A stretch of DNA of 18,917 nt from an uncultured Bacteroidales bacterium (GCA_937901025.1 CALCGR010000141.1:1-18917); one strand, 5' to 3'. Shown: positions 8,589 to 15,882, numbered from the stretch's first letter. Notes: generated by a model from the sequence alone, not told the origin. Program-made: numbers and translations.

Positions 8589-10459
8589 TTGCACTCGTCA
8601 TCGTACTGGGACTGATTTTTATCGTTCCCATCCTCTGCCGTAAGATTCATATCCCGACCATCATCGGGTTTATCTTAGTAGGCGTAGGTTTAGGTCCCGG
8701 CGGTCTGAACCTCATCACCGATTCGCCGGCCATTCAGGCGTTCGGTCAGTTGGGTATCCTATATATCATGTTCCAGGCGGGCGTAGAGATTGATATCAAT
8801 GATTTTAGTCAGCACCACCGCAAAGCCGTAGTCTTCGGTTTGCTCACGTTCCTGCTGCCGTTGGGACTCGGTTACCTCACGGCACGGCTATTGGATTTAA
8901 GTCCTATGGTAGGACTGCTGCTCGGGGCGATGTACGGCAGTCATACGCTGATGACCTACCCGATTGTGCGCCGTTACGGACTTCAGAAGAACATCGCCAC
9001 GAACATCACCATCGGCGGAACGATGATAGCCCTCACCCTGTCGCTGATGGTATTGGCGGGGGTACAGACGCATATTGAGACGGGAGAGATGGACATCCCT
9101 ACCCTACTGATTTGGGTAGCGAAAGTGGCGGGAGCGATGGTGACGATCTTAGTTATCTTCCCCTGGCTGGCACGCATCTGTTTTAAGTTCCGTTGGGAAC
9201 CGACGATTAACTTTATCCTCGTCATCTTTATGATGGTGCTCTCGGCACTGCTGTGTTCGTGGGCGGGACTGAGCGGGGTACTCGGTGCTTTCCTTTGCGG
9301 CGTAGCCCTCAACCGGTTGATACCGAACCTATCGCAACTGATGAACCAGATCACGTTTGTAGGCAATAGTATGTTTGTACCCGTCTTCCTCATTGAAGTG
9401 GGGCTGATGCTGAACCTGCAAGCCGTAGGCTCATGGCGATGGCTGACGATCATAGCCCTCACGATGATAGGTACCAAACTCGCCGGCAAATGGTTAGCGG
9501 CCGCGTGTGCACAGGGATTATTTAAACTGCACACCCACGAGCGTCAGCTCATCTTCGGACTCAGTCACGCTTCCGCTGCCGGCACCTTGGCGATTGCTAC
9601 GATTGTATATCAGATGGGCCTCTTTGATGACGCCATCCTCAATGGGGCGATTGTGATGATTCTGGTGCTGTGCACCACCTCCTCCTTCGCAACCGAATAT
9701 GCTGCCAAACGACTGTCCTTGCAAGAGGACGCACGCCTCGAGAGTGAGCGTATCTTAGACGACTGGGTGATGGGGTCCGTAGGCGAAGACCTGCACAACG
9801 AACTCAAGGAACTGAGTAACCTATCGTCCTTGCACGAGACCGAGATTATCGAATGCACCGACTGGAAAGCCGCAGAGGCGATGGTGGAACACACCTCTAA
9901 ATCCATCGCCCTCTACCACGAGAACCAGCCGCTCAATACGATTGATAAGATGCTGATTGCCGTACCGCCCTATGCGGAGAAAGAGCACGACTTCATCTCC
10001 TGCTTTGGTCAGCTGAGGCGTCTGAGTACGCAGATCGGGGCAAAGGTAGTGTTCTACGCCAACGAAGAGACCCAAACGATCCTGCGCGCCCTCTGCCATC
10101 GTGAAGGCAAGTACCTGGCGGCCTCCTACCGCACACTGCGCGACTGGAGCGAAGTGGAGAAGATGGAGCAAGACTTGGAACCCAACGATATGTGGGTGAT
10201 CATCTCCTCACGTCAATCGACCCCGAGTTATAACCCGCTCTTCAGTCATATCCCCGACTGGCTGACAAGGCAAGCAAAGTACCATAGTACGATGCTCATC
10301 TATCCGGAGCAGATCATCGGCGGTGACATTCCCGACCGGTTGCTTATGGATATACCGCAAGCCAGCGGCACGTGGCGTATCGTTACGAAGATAAAACAAA
10401 GCGTTTATGAGTTATTTACAATCCTTGGCCGAACTCTTCGCCCAAAACGTAGGCAGTGA
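8576..10459 (+). CDS. CPA2/Kef-type cation:proton antiporter with cytoplasmic USP-like domain
   Basis: This 627-residue inner-membrane transporter has an N-terminal Na+/H+-exchanger domain (about 1-375) with 12-13 hydrophobic segments. Features seen are the IPTIIGFILVGVGLGP stretch at 26-41, the substrate-site helix YGSHTLMTYPIVRR at 120-133, and conserved small-residue helices around 231-248 and 327-345. The C-terminal 240 residues are soluble. The part from about 450 to 600, with an IDKMLIAVP strand and a Q-L-R-R-L-S-T-Q-I-G-A-K-V-V-F helix-strand unit, resembles universal stress protein folds fused to other CPA2 carriers. It probably exchanges K+ or Na+ for H+; the ion cannot be read from sequence. 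It overlaps murG by 13 bp and the following nuclease gene by 53 bp, so it is probably co-transcribed with the cell-wall genes. Confidence 0.87.
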   Translation: MSTLIALVIVLGLIFIVPILCRKIHIPTIIGFILVGVGLGPGGLNLITDSPAIQAFGQLGILYIMFQAGVEIDINDFSQHHRKAVVFGLLTFLLPLGLGYLTARLLDLSPMVGLLLGAMYGSHTLMTYPIVRRYGLQKNIATNITIGGTMIALTLSLMVLAGVQTHIETGEMDIPTLLIWVAKVAGAMVTILVIFPWLARICFKFRWEPTINFILVIFMMVLSALLCSWAGLSGVLGAFLCGVALNRLIPNLSQLMNQITFVGNSMFVPVFLIEVGLMLNLQAVGSWRWLTIIALTMIGTKLAGKWLAAACAQGLFKLHTHERQLIFGLSHASAAGTLAIATIVYQMGLFDDAILNGAIVMILVLCTTSSFATEYAAKRLSLQEDARLESERILDDWVMGSVGEDLHNELKELSNLSSLHETEIIECTDWKAAEAMVEHTSKSIALYHENQPLNTIDKMLIAVPPYAEKEHDFISCFGQLRRLSTQIGAKVVFYANEETQTILRALCHREGKYLAASYRTLRDWSEVEKMEQDLEPNDMWVIISSRQSTPSYNPLFSHIPDWLTRQAKYHSTMLIYPEQIIGGDIPDRLLMDIPQASGTWRIVTKIKQSVYELFTILGRTLRPKRRQ

Positions 10460-13046
10460 GCTGAAAAACTACTGTTTTGTTTTCCCCAATCAGCGGGCAG
10501 GTCTGTTCTTCAAACGCGACCTGGCTTTGGCTTGCAAACAACCCATCCTGGCCCCCGATGTGGTGACCATCAACGACTGTTTCTACCGGTTGACGAACAC
10601 GAGACTCGTAGACCCCATCGACCTACTGCTGCGCGTACACCATATCCACAACGAACTAAGACAATCGCAGGGGATGCAACCCGAAGATTTGGACACGTTC
10701 CTTTTCTGGGGAAAGATGATGATAGGCGACTTTAACGAGGTGGATAATCACCTGGTGGAGAACCCGATGGGTTTCTTCCTTAATATCCGCCAGGCGCACG
10801 AGATGGAAGCCCTTTTTCAGCAAGCAGATTCGCACTTTGTTCCCTACCCGTTCCTGGGCCAAATCTACGAACGGCTGCAATCCGAACTCAGGACCGAAGG
10901 CTTGGCGTATGACGGGATGCTGCATCGCGAAGTGATTGAACGAATGGAGGCAGGTCAGTGCGAATGGTTACAGCAGCACCCCGAGAAACAGTTTGTGTTC
11001 ATCGGGTTTAATGCCTTGACGCAGAGCGAGGAAAGACTGATGACCCTCCTGCAAGACGCCGGCAGGGCGGACTTCTATTTTGATTATAGTCACCCGTGGG
11101 TAGCGGATGGTGAGAACCGCTCGTCGCTTTTTATGAAGCATAACCAAGCTACGTTCCGTTCGCGCTTTGCACTACCTAAGACCGACATCAATATCCCCCG
11201 ACTGCATTGGATAGAGGTAACCTCCACCGTAGGCGAGACCCAGGAGGTACACCGGATCCTCAGCCAACTGGAGCGGCCGCTCCCCCTCACCCGTACCGCG
11301 GTGGTACTGCCGGACGAGCGACTGCTGCTGCCGCTACTGCATACCCTGCCGGCGGACATAGAGAAAGTGAATGTGACGGCGGGTTATCCGCTGACCGCTA
11401 CGCCCGTATTTGCACTTATACAGATCATCACCGACCTGCAACGACGCAAAAACGAGCACGGTTTTTATCATAAGGACGTACTGGCTATTCTGTCGCACCC
11501 GTACATACAGCGTCTCTCTTTAGACGCGTGCCGCAGGATCCAAGAGGCGATGGTCAAACAAAACCTCATCTATATCCCCGCCTCGTATTTCGAGAAAGAC
11601 GAATATTTGCGTTTGATTTTCTCTGAGGACCATAAACGTTGGCGGGATATCTTGCAATACCTGCCCGAGGACGCCTCTGAAGCGGTCTATCGTATCCAAA
11701 CCGTCCTCAATCGATTGGACAATTATCTATCCGCCTATCCGCCTCTCAGCCCTTCCGCCTCTCAGCCCAATACCTCTCTCGCCTTCCTCCTGCTTCAAAC
11801 GGAGACGATTCCGTACACCGGCGAGCCGCTCGAGGGATTGCAAGTGATGGGTGTACTCGAGACCCGTGCCCTCGACTTTGAGCATATCATCATCACGGGC
11901 TTTAATGACGATATCTATCCTGGCAACAGTATTGCGAATAGTTTTATTCCGTATTCCTTCCGCTGCAAAGCGGCACTACCTACCTCCGAGCGCAAGGATG
12001 CGATCTTTGCGTATAACTTCTACCGCATGATCAGTTACGCCAAGGATGTATGGCTGCTCACCAATTCCAAAGCCGATGACCAACACTCCGGCGAACCCTC
12101 GCGTTACCTCTACCAACTGCAATACCAGTTCGGACAAGATATCAAACACTATGTGGTGACGGGATCTTCGGAAAAAGACATCCCACATGCGCTGGTCCCG
12201 GGCGAACACGTTGCTGAGGTAAAACCTCAGACGTGTTACCGTGCGGAGGCGCACTTAGGGACATCTTTTCCTTCGATTCAATTTAGCCCTTCGGGCTTAA
12301 ACACCTACCTTCGTTGCCCGAAACTATACTATTGGCAATATATCCACGGCTTGCAGGAACCCGAGCAAGTGACCGAAGAGATTGATCCCAAGGAGTTAGG
12401 AACGAAACTGCACGTACTCTTGCAGAACTGCTACGAGCCGTTCGTCGGCAAGACCGTCAACCAAGAGGATGTCGACCGTATGCTATCCTCGCTACCCAAA
12501 GGCGAGGACCTACTATCCACGCTCATGAGCGAATATGCGCGCCTGTTCTTGGAGCGCGACCGCGCTTTAGCACCCTTTGAGTATATCGCTACCGAACAAC
12601 CAAGGCAGATGGACCTGAGCCTCGATGACGGCACCGTCGTCACCCTCAAAGGCACCATCGATAGAGTGGATAAAAAAGGTGGAATTAGGATAGTAGACTA
12701 TAAGACCGGAGGGGCGCAATTGGAATTTAGTTCCGTTGATTCGCTCTTTGACCCGACGGATAAAGACCGTAACGGGTATGCGTTGCAGACGATTCTCTAT
12801 GCGATTCTCTACGGAGCCGGTGAACCCCATATCTACGGAGTACGGTTACTGGCACAAGGGCCGGAGACGGCGGTACACCCAAAGGGAGCAGAGGCGGTAA
12901 ATGTAGCGGAAATAAAAGACGCCTTCCTCGACCATGTACGCAAACTGATTCAACAGATTCGCGACCCGAACAACACTTTCCCTTGCACGGACGACACCTA
13001 CAACAAATGCGCCAAATGTGCTTTCGCCATTCTGTGCGACAGGTGA
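10407..13046 (+). CDS. AddB-like PD-(D/E)XK nuclease/inactivated helicase-type protein with Fe-S cluster cysteines
   Basis: This 879-residue protein is of the AddB type, acting in double-strand-break end processing before recombination. The N-terminal half is a helicase-like fold without a Walker A motif; the family signature VFPNQRAGLFF is at 25-35. RALDFEHIIITGFND at 487-501 matches a helicase motif region. The nuclease domain at about 625-879 has GTKLH at 665-669, Asp752, VDYKTGG at 763-769 (Asp764, Lys766) and QTILY at 794-798. Cys637, Cys868, Cys871 and Cys877 have the C...C-x2-C-x5-C spacing of the iron-sulfur staple of Bacillus AddB. No AddA/UvrD-like helicase partner is seen in the window. 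The start lies 53 bp inside the antiporter gene; the family N-terminus MSYLQSLAEL supports this ATG, and the next Met is about 90 residues on. A short repeat interrupts residues 445-454. Confidence 0.88.
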   Translation: MSYLQSLAELFAQNVGSELKNYCFVFPNQRAGLFFKRDLALACKQPILAPDVVTINDCFYRLTNTRLVDPIDLLLRVHHIHNELRQSQGMQPEDLDTFLFWGKMMIGDFNEVDNHLVENPMGFFLNIRQAHEMEALFQQADSHFVPYPFLGQIYERLQSELRTEGLAYDGMLHREVIERMEAGQCEWLQQHPEKQFVFIGFNALTQSEERLMTLLQDAGRADFYFDYSHPWVADGENRSSLFMKHNQATFRSRFALPKTDINIPRLHWIEVTSTVGETQEVHRILSQLERPLPLTRTAVVLPDERLLLPLLHTLPADIEKVNVTAGYPLTATPVFALIQIITDLQRRKNEHGFYHKDVLAILSHPYIQRLSLDACRRIQEAMVKQNLIYIPASYFEKDEYLRLIFSEDHKRWRDILQYLPEDASEAVYRIQTVLNRLDNYLSAYPPLSPSASQPNTSLAFLLLQTETIPYTGEPLEGLQVMGVLETRALDFEHIIITGFNDDIYPGNSIANSFIPYSFRCKAALPTSERKDAIFAYNFYRMISYAKDVWLLTNSKADDQHSGEPSRYLYQLQYQFGQDIKHYVVTGSSEKDIPHALVPGEHVAEVKPQTCYRAEAHLGTSFPSIQFSPSGLNTYLRCPKLYYWQYIHGLQEPEQVTEEIDPKELGTKLHVLLQNCYEPFVGKTVNQEDVDRMLSSLPKGEDLLSTLMSEYARLFLERDRALAPFEYIATEQPRQMDLSLDDGTVVTLKGTIDRVDKKGGIRIVDYKTGGAQLEFSSVDSLFDPTDKDRNGYALQTILYAILYGAGEPHIYGVRLLAQGPETAVHPKGAEAVNVAEIKDAFLDHVRKLIQQIRDPNNTFPCTDDTYNKCAKCAFAILCDR
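11739..11768 (+). repeat. 14-bp direct repeat, period 16, inside the AddB-like gene
   Basis: CCGCCTCTCAGCCC occurs at 11739-11752 and again at 11755-11768, separated by TT. Because the period of 16 is not a multiple of three, the two copies are read in different frames, as PPLSP and SASQP. The resulting Pro/Ser-rich patch (residues 445-454) lies in the poorly conserved middle of the protein between a helical segment and the SLAFLLLQ helix. It looks like a small low-complexity insertion in a tolerant linker. Confidence 0.8.
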
Positions 13047-13592
13047 TTACTTCCTGATCTTCTCGATATAGAAGACCCAGAAGAGGAAGAGGATTCCATA
13101 GAAAATATACTTGAAGATATAGGTGTGCAGTAACTCAAACCACTCCGGATGAAACTCCATAAACGCCGTTATCGCCGCAATACGGGCAAGGTTGATGAAG
13201 TGAATGAGGACAAGACCTAATGGAATGAACCACAGTTTGTTCCGGTTGAAAAAGGGTAGCGTGGTGAGCATTAAACAGATCCAGATAAACATCTGCTTGA
13301 GCGGAGTGCAAGACCAGACGATGCGGGTGCCGCCACCATTGACGAAATGCATCGTGGTATCGTCCGTCATCATAAGCGTATCCCGGAAACTATGCACGAA
13401 AGCATACACCACCTTCGCGATATGACGCGCATAGGCGTCAAATAGAGGCGTGGCATCTAACCCGAACCACGTAACAATCCCTTCACCCGCCTCATCGCCG
13501 TGAACCATCAGCTTCCACACGAAGTTAGCGAGGAAGAGTGTCACCATAAAGAGTGCCACGTCCACTATCTCTTTAGATACACGTTTTGGCAT
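13047..13592 (-). CDS. Exosortase/archaeosortase family membrane protein (XrtF-sized)
   Basis: This is a 181-residue integral membrane protein. Hydrophobic segments are at about 11-29, 99-115, 119-141 and 157-176, and the tail EKIRK is basic. The exosortase/archaeosortase triad is present in order: Cys95 in the WSCTPLKQ motif at a membrane edge, Arg137 in NLARIA, and His156 in LLHTYIFKY. Enzymes of this superfamily are proposed transpeptidases that recognise C-terminal sorting signals on exported proteins and release them or attach them to a surface anchor. The size fits the short Bacteroidota members such as XrtF. No associated EpsI or XrtF-partner gene is visible. It starts inside the 3' end of tsaD (20-bp overlap), so it is probably made from the tsaD transcript. 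Its TAA directly abuts the stop codon of the convergent nuclease gene. Substrate unknown. Confidence 0.82.
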   Translation of the reverse strand: MPKRVSKEIVDVALFMVTLFLANFVWKLMVHGDEAGEGIVTWFGLDATPLFDAYARHIAKVVYAFVHSFRDTLMMTDDTTMHFVNGGGTRIVWSCTPLKQMFIWICLMLTTLPFFNRNKLWFIPLGLVLIHFINLARIAAITAFMEFHPEWFELLHTYIFKYIFYGILFLFWVFYIEKIRK

Positions 13593-14580
13593 AAGGCACG
13601 AGATCGAGGGAACAGAAATCGTTATCTAAGTATTTGAAATACCCCGCTTGGGCAATCATCGCCGCATTATCGGTAGTAAACGAGAAAGGCGGGATAAACA
13701 CTTCCCATCCGTAACGCTTGCCATAGTCGAGGAACGCCTGGCGCAACCCGCTATTCGCACTCACCCCGCCGGCGACCGCCACCTGTTTAATCTTGAGGTC
13801 TTGGGCGGCTTTCTTGAGTTTACGCATAAGGATATCGATGACCGTGGTTTGTAGGCTCGCACACAGGTCCGCCTTATGGTCCTCAATGAAGTTAGGGTTC
13901 GTCTTGAGGTTATCGCGCACGAGGTAGAGAAAACTCGTCTTCAGTCCCGAGAAGGAGTAATCATACCCCGGCATATTCGGTTTAGCGAGCGGGAAGAGAG
14001 TAGCGTCCCCCTCTTTGGCCAGTTTATCGATCCACGGGCCTCCCGGATAAGGCAGTCCCATCACCTTCGCGCACTTATCGAACGCCTCCCCCGCCGCATC
14101 GTCAATGGTTTGACCGATGATGGTCATCTTATTGTACGCCTCCACCTTCACAATCTGACTGTTTCCGCCACTGACCAAAAGACACAAGAAGGGATATTGC
14201 GGATGGGGGGAGGGGGAGGGTTCCACGAAATGCGCCATGATATGCCCTTGCAGGTGATTGACCTCGATGAGGGGGATATTGAGGCTCAAACTCAGTCCTT
14301 TGGCAAAGGAGGTTCCGACGAGCAGACTACCGAGCAAACCGGGTCCGCGGGTGAAAGCGATAGCACTGATATCCGACGCCTCTACGCCGGCACGGCGCAG
14401 TGCGGTATCCACCACCGGCACAATATTTTGTTGGTGCGCACGCGAGGCAAGTTCCGGAACTACGCCCCCAAACTCCTCATGAACCTTCTGCGAGGCCGTG
14501 ACGTTACTCATCAGTAAACCATCCTTTATGACCGCTGCAGAGGTGTCATCGCAACTGGATTCGATAGCTAAAATGACCAT
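13573..14580 (-). CDS. tsaD: tRNA N6-adenosine threonylcarbamoyltransferase TsaD
   Basis: TsaD transfers the threonylcarbamoyl group from TC-AMP to A37 of ANN-decoding tRNAs, in complex with TsaB and TsaE. The 335 residues show the ASKHA-fold family marks: AIESSCDDTSAA at 5-16, His109 and His113 (HLQGH) for the metal, SGGNSQI at 137-143, GEAFDKCAK at 164-172, AVAGGVSANSGLR at 268-280 and FTTDNAAM at 301-308 with Asp304. The ATG at 14580 starts exactly at the family N-terminus. An upstream in-frame start at 14718 would add 46 unrelated residues and run through the promoter into waaA, so it is rejected. A Pro/Ser-rich patch PSPSPHPQ at 121-128, coded by C-runs, replaces a variable loop. The exosortase-like gene follows on the same strand with a 20-bp overlap. 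Confidence 0.97.
   Translation of the reverse strand: MVILAIESSCDDTSAAVIKDGLLMSNVTASQKVHEEFGGVVPELASRAHQQNIVPVVDTALRRAGVEASDISAIAFTRGPGLLGSLLVGTSFAKGLSLSLNIPLIEVNHLQGHIMAHFVEPSPSPHPQYPFLCLLVSGGNSQIVKVEAYNKMTIIGQTIDDAAGEAFDKCAKVMGLPYPGGPWIDKLAKEGDATLFPLAKPNMPGYDYSFSGLKTSFLYLVRDNLKTNPNFIEDHKADLCASLQTTVIDILMRKLKKAAQDLKIKQVAVAGGVSANSGLRQAFLDYGKRYGWEVFIPPFSFTTDNAAMIAQAGYFKYLDNDFCSLDLVPYAKTCI
14205..14220. repeat. G-run tract (G6-A-G5-A-G3) within tsaD
   Basis: On the plus strand, runs of six, five and three G are separated by single A residues, which on the coding (minus) strand gives C-runs encoding Pro and Ser (residues 121-125 of TsaD). The loop it codes for follows the metal-binding HLQGH and is variable in the family. 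Its composition is unlike the rest of the gene. Confidence 0.7.
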
Positions 14581-14598
14581 ATTCTTCAAAATTTGCTG

Positions 14599-14629
14599 CA
14601 AAATTACACTTTTTTTTGCAGATAACAAA
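14599..14629 (-). promoter_or_regulatory. Bacteroides-type promoter for tsaD and the exosortase-like gene
   Basis: Read on the minus strand, TTTG (14629-14626) is followed after 19 nt by TAATTTTG (14606-14599), an exact match to the Bacteroides consensus TTTG, 19-21 nt, TAnnTTTG used by the primary sigma factor. Transcription would begin roughly 6-8 nt downstream, leaving a leader of only about a dozen bases before the tsaD ATG at 14580. The -33 box lies inside the spacer of the opposite promoter. Confidence 0.75.
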
Positions 14630-14646
14630 ATTTTTTTGTAACTTTG
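14615..14646 (+). promoter_or_regulatory. Bacteroides-type promoter for the waaA-hisS-protease operon
   Basis: TTTG (14615-14618) is followed after 20 nt by TAACTTTG (14639-14646), matching both the boxes and the spacing of the Bacteroides primary-sigma consensus. The start site would fall near 14653, about 18 nt before the waaA ATG at 14671. This rules out the TTG at 14644, which lies within the -7 box, as the translation start. The surrounding DNA is strongly A/T-rich, unlike the flanking genes. Confidence 0.8.
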
Positions 14647-14670
14647 TGCGCTAATTTGATAAATATTGCT

Positions 14671-15882
14671 ATGGGCATCTACTTTTTTCTTATAAGGATA
14701 GCCGCTTTGTTCGGTCATCGGAAGGCTAAATTACTGGTGGAGGGTCAAGCCAATACCCTCAAACTTCTGAAACAAGCCCCTGCCGAGATGTGGCGCAACG
14801 CCATCTGGTTTCACGCTGCCTCCGTGGGAGAGTTTGAGCAGGCACGCCCTATCATTGAAGAATTAAGATTGAAGAATGAAGATTGCAAGATGATACTCAC
14901 CTTCTTCTCGCCGTCGGGCTATGAGATGCGCAAGAACTACGACAAGGTGGACGGGGTCTTCTATCTGCCCTTCGCCACGCACCGCAATGCGGTAACATTC
15001 CTTTCGGCCGTTCAACCGAAAATGGCAATCTTCATCAAGTACGAGTTCTGGCCCGCCTATCTAAAAGAGTTGAAACGCCGCGCGATCCCGACCTATAGTG
15101 TATCGGCCATCTTCCGCGAGAGTCAATTATTCTTTAAACCTTGGGGCGGTGCCTATCGGCAGCTGCTGCATTGTTTTACGAAACTGTTCGTACAAGACGA
15201 GGCTTCAAAGGCCCTGCTCAATCGTTTCCATATCGACGAGGTAGAAGTGACGGGCGACACCCGTTTTGACCGCGTAAGCGAGATAGCCGCACAAGCGAAA
15301 GACATTGAGCTTGTGGACCGCTTTGCAAAAAACAGCAAGGTGCTGATGGCGGGCAGTACGTGGCCGGAGGATGAGCAGTTGCTGGCGCGGTACGTAGAGG
15401 AGCATGAGGATGTGAAACTGGTACTTGTCCCGCACGAGATTGATGAGGAGCACCTGCACCGCATCTTCCAGATTTTCCAAGGGCAGTTTGTTCGTTACAC
15501 CCAAGCGAATGCGATGAATATCCGGCATACCCGCGTGATAGTAGTGGATACGATGGGTCTGCTCTCCTCGCTCTACCGCTACGCGGATGTAGCGTATATC
15601 GGTGGCGGTTTCGGCGTAGGCATCCACAACACGTTGGAGGCCGCCGTATATGGCATTCCCGTACTGTTTGGTCCTAACTACCGGCGTTTCCGCGAAGCGG
15701 TAGGACTGATTGAGGCGGGTGCGAGCCGCAGCGTGAGCAACTATAACGAGTTGCGCGACGGACTGGATGACGCGTTTGCAAGACAAGCCGAAATGGGTGC
15801 ACAATCGAAAGCGTTCGTGGCAAAGGGTTGCGGGGCGACGATGCGCATTTTGCGGAGTCTAAAACTAACGACTAAAAACTAA
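14671..15882 (+). CDS. waaA: 3-deoxy-D-manno-octulosonic acid transferase WaaA (KdtA)
   Basis: This membrane-associated GT-B glycosyltransferase moves Kdo from CMP-Kdo to lipid A precursor, the first step of the LPS inner core. The 403 residues begin with a short hydrophobic anchor (about 1-16). The family motif HAASVGEFEQ at 48-57 includes Glu54, corresponding to the proposed catalytic base. TFFSPSGYE at 77-85, KYEFWPAYL at 123-131, VTGDTRFDR at 193-201, AGSTWPEDE at 227-235 and GVGIHNTLEAAVYGIPVLFGP at 315-335 (donor-binding end) complete the fold. The start is fixed by the upstream promoter and the family N-terminus. The last five residues (LTTKN) and the TAA come from a tandem repeat that runs up to hisS, 6 bp downstream. 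A 14-bp repeat also sits in codons 62-72. Confidence 0.95.
   Translation: MGIYFFLIRIAALFGHRKAKLLVEGQANTLKLLKQAPAEMWRNAIWFHAASVGEFEQARPIIEELRLKNEDCKMILTFFSPSGYEMRKNYDKVDGVFYLPFATHRNAVTFLSAVQPKMAIFIKYEFWPAYLKELKRRAIPTYSVSAIFRESQLFFKPWGGAYRQLLHCFTKLFVQDEASKALLNRFHIDEVEVTGDTRFDRVSEIAAQAKDIELVDRFAKNSKVLMAGSTWPEDEQLLARYVEEHEDVKLVLVPHEIDEEHLHRIFQIFQGQFVRYTQANAMNIRHTRVIVVDTMGLLSSLYRYADVAYIGGGFGVGIHNTLEAAVYGIPVLFGPNYRRFREAVGLIEAGASRSVSNYNELRDGLDDAFARQAEMGAQSKAFVAKGCGATMRILRSLKLTTKN
14854..14885 (+). repeat. 14-bp tandem repeat inside waaA
   Basis: ATTGAAGAATTAAG (14854-14867) is followed directly by ATTGAAGAATGAAG (14868-14881), which differs by one base, and then by the first four bases of a third copy (14882-14885). 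It encodes IEELRLKNEDC. The protein there has about the normal length for the family, so if the repeat was inserted it replaced existing sequence or the match is partly chance. Its A/T-rich, purine-rich composition contrasts with the gene around it. Confidence 0.6.

Noticed and set aside
13058..13075. TCTTC/GAAGA inverted repeat as a terminator between the convergent genes
   Set aside because: The stem is only 5 bp with an 8-nt loop, has no T-run, and lies in the last codons of the exosortase-like gene, whose protein sequence explains it.
14644..14670. TTG start for waaA at 14644
   Set aside because: The TTG lies inside the -7 promoter box, upstream of the predicted transcript start. The family N-terminus matches the ATG at 14671.
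14581..14718. Upstream start for tsaD adding 46 residues
   Set aside because: The extra sequence covers both promoters and the start of waaA, is not conserved-looking, and TsaD proteins begin at the VILAIESSCDDT segment.
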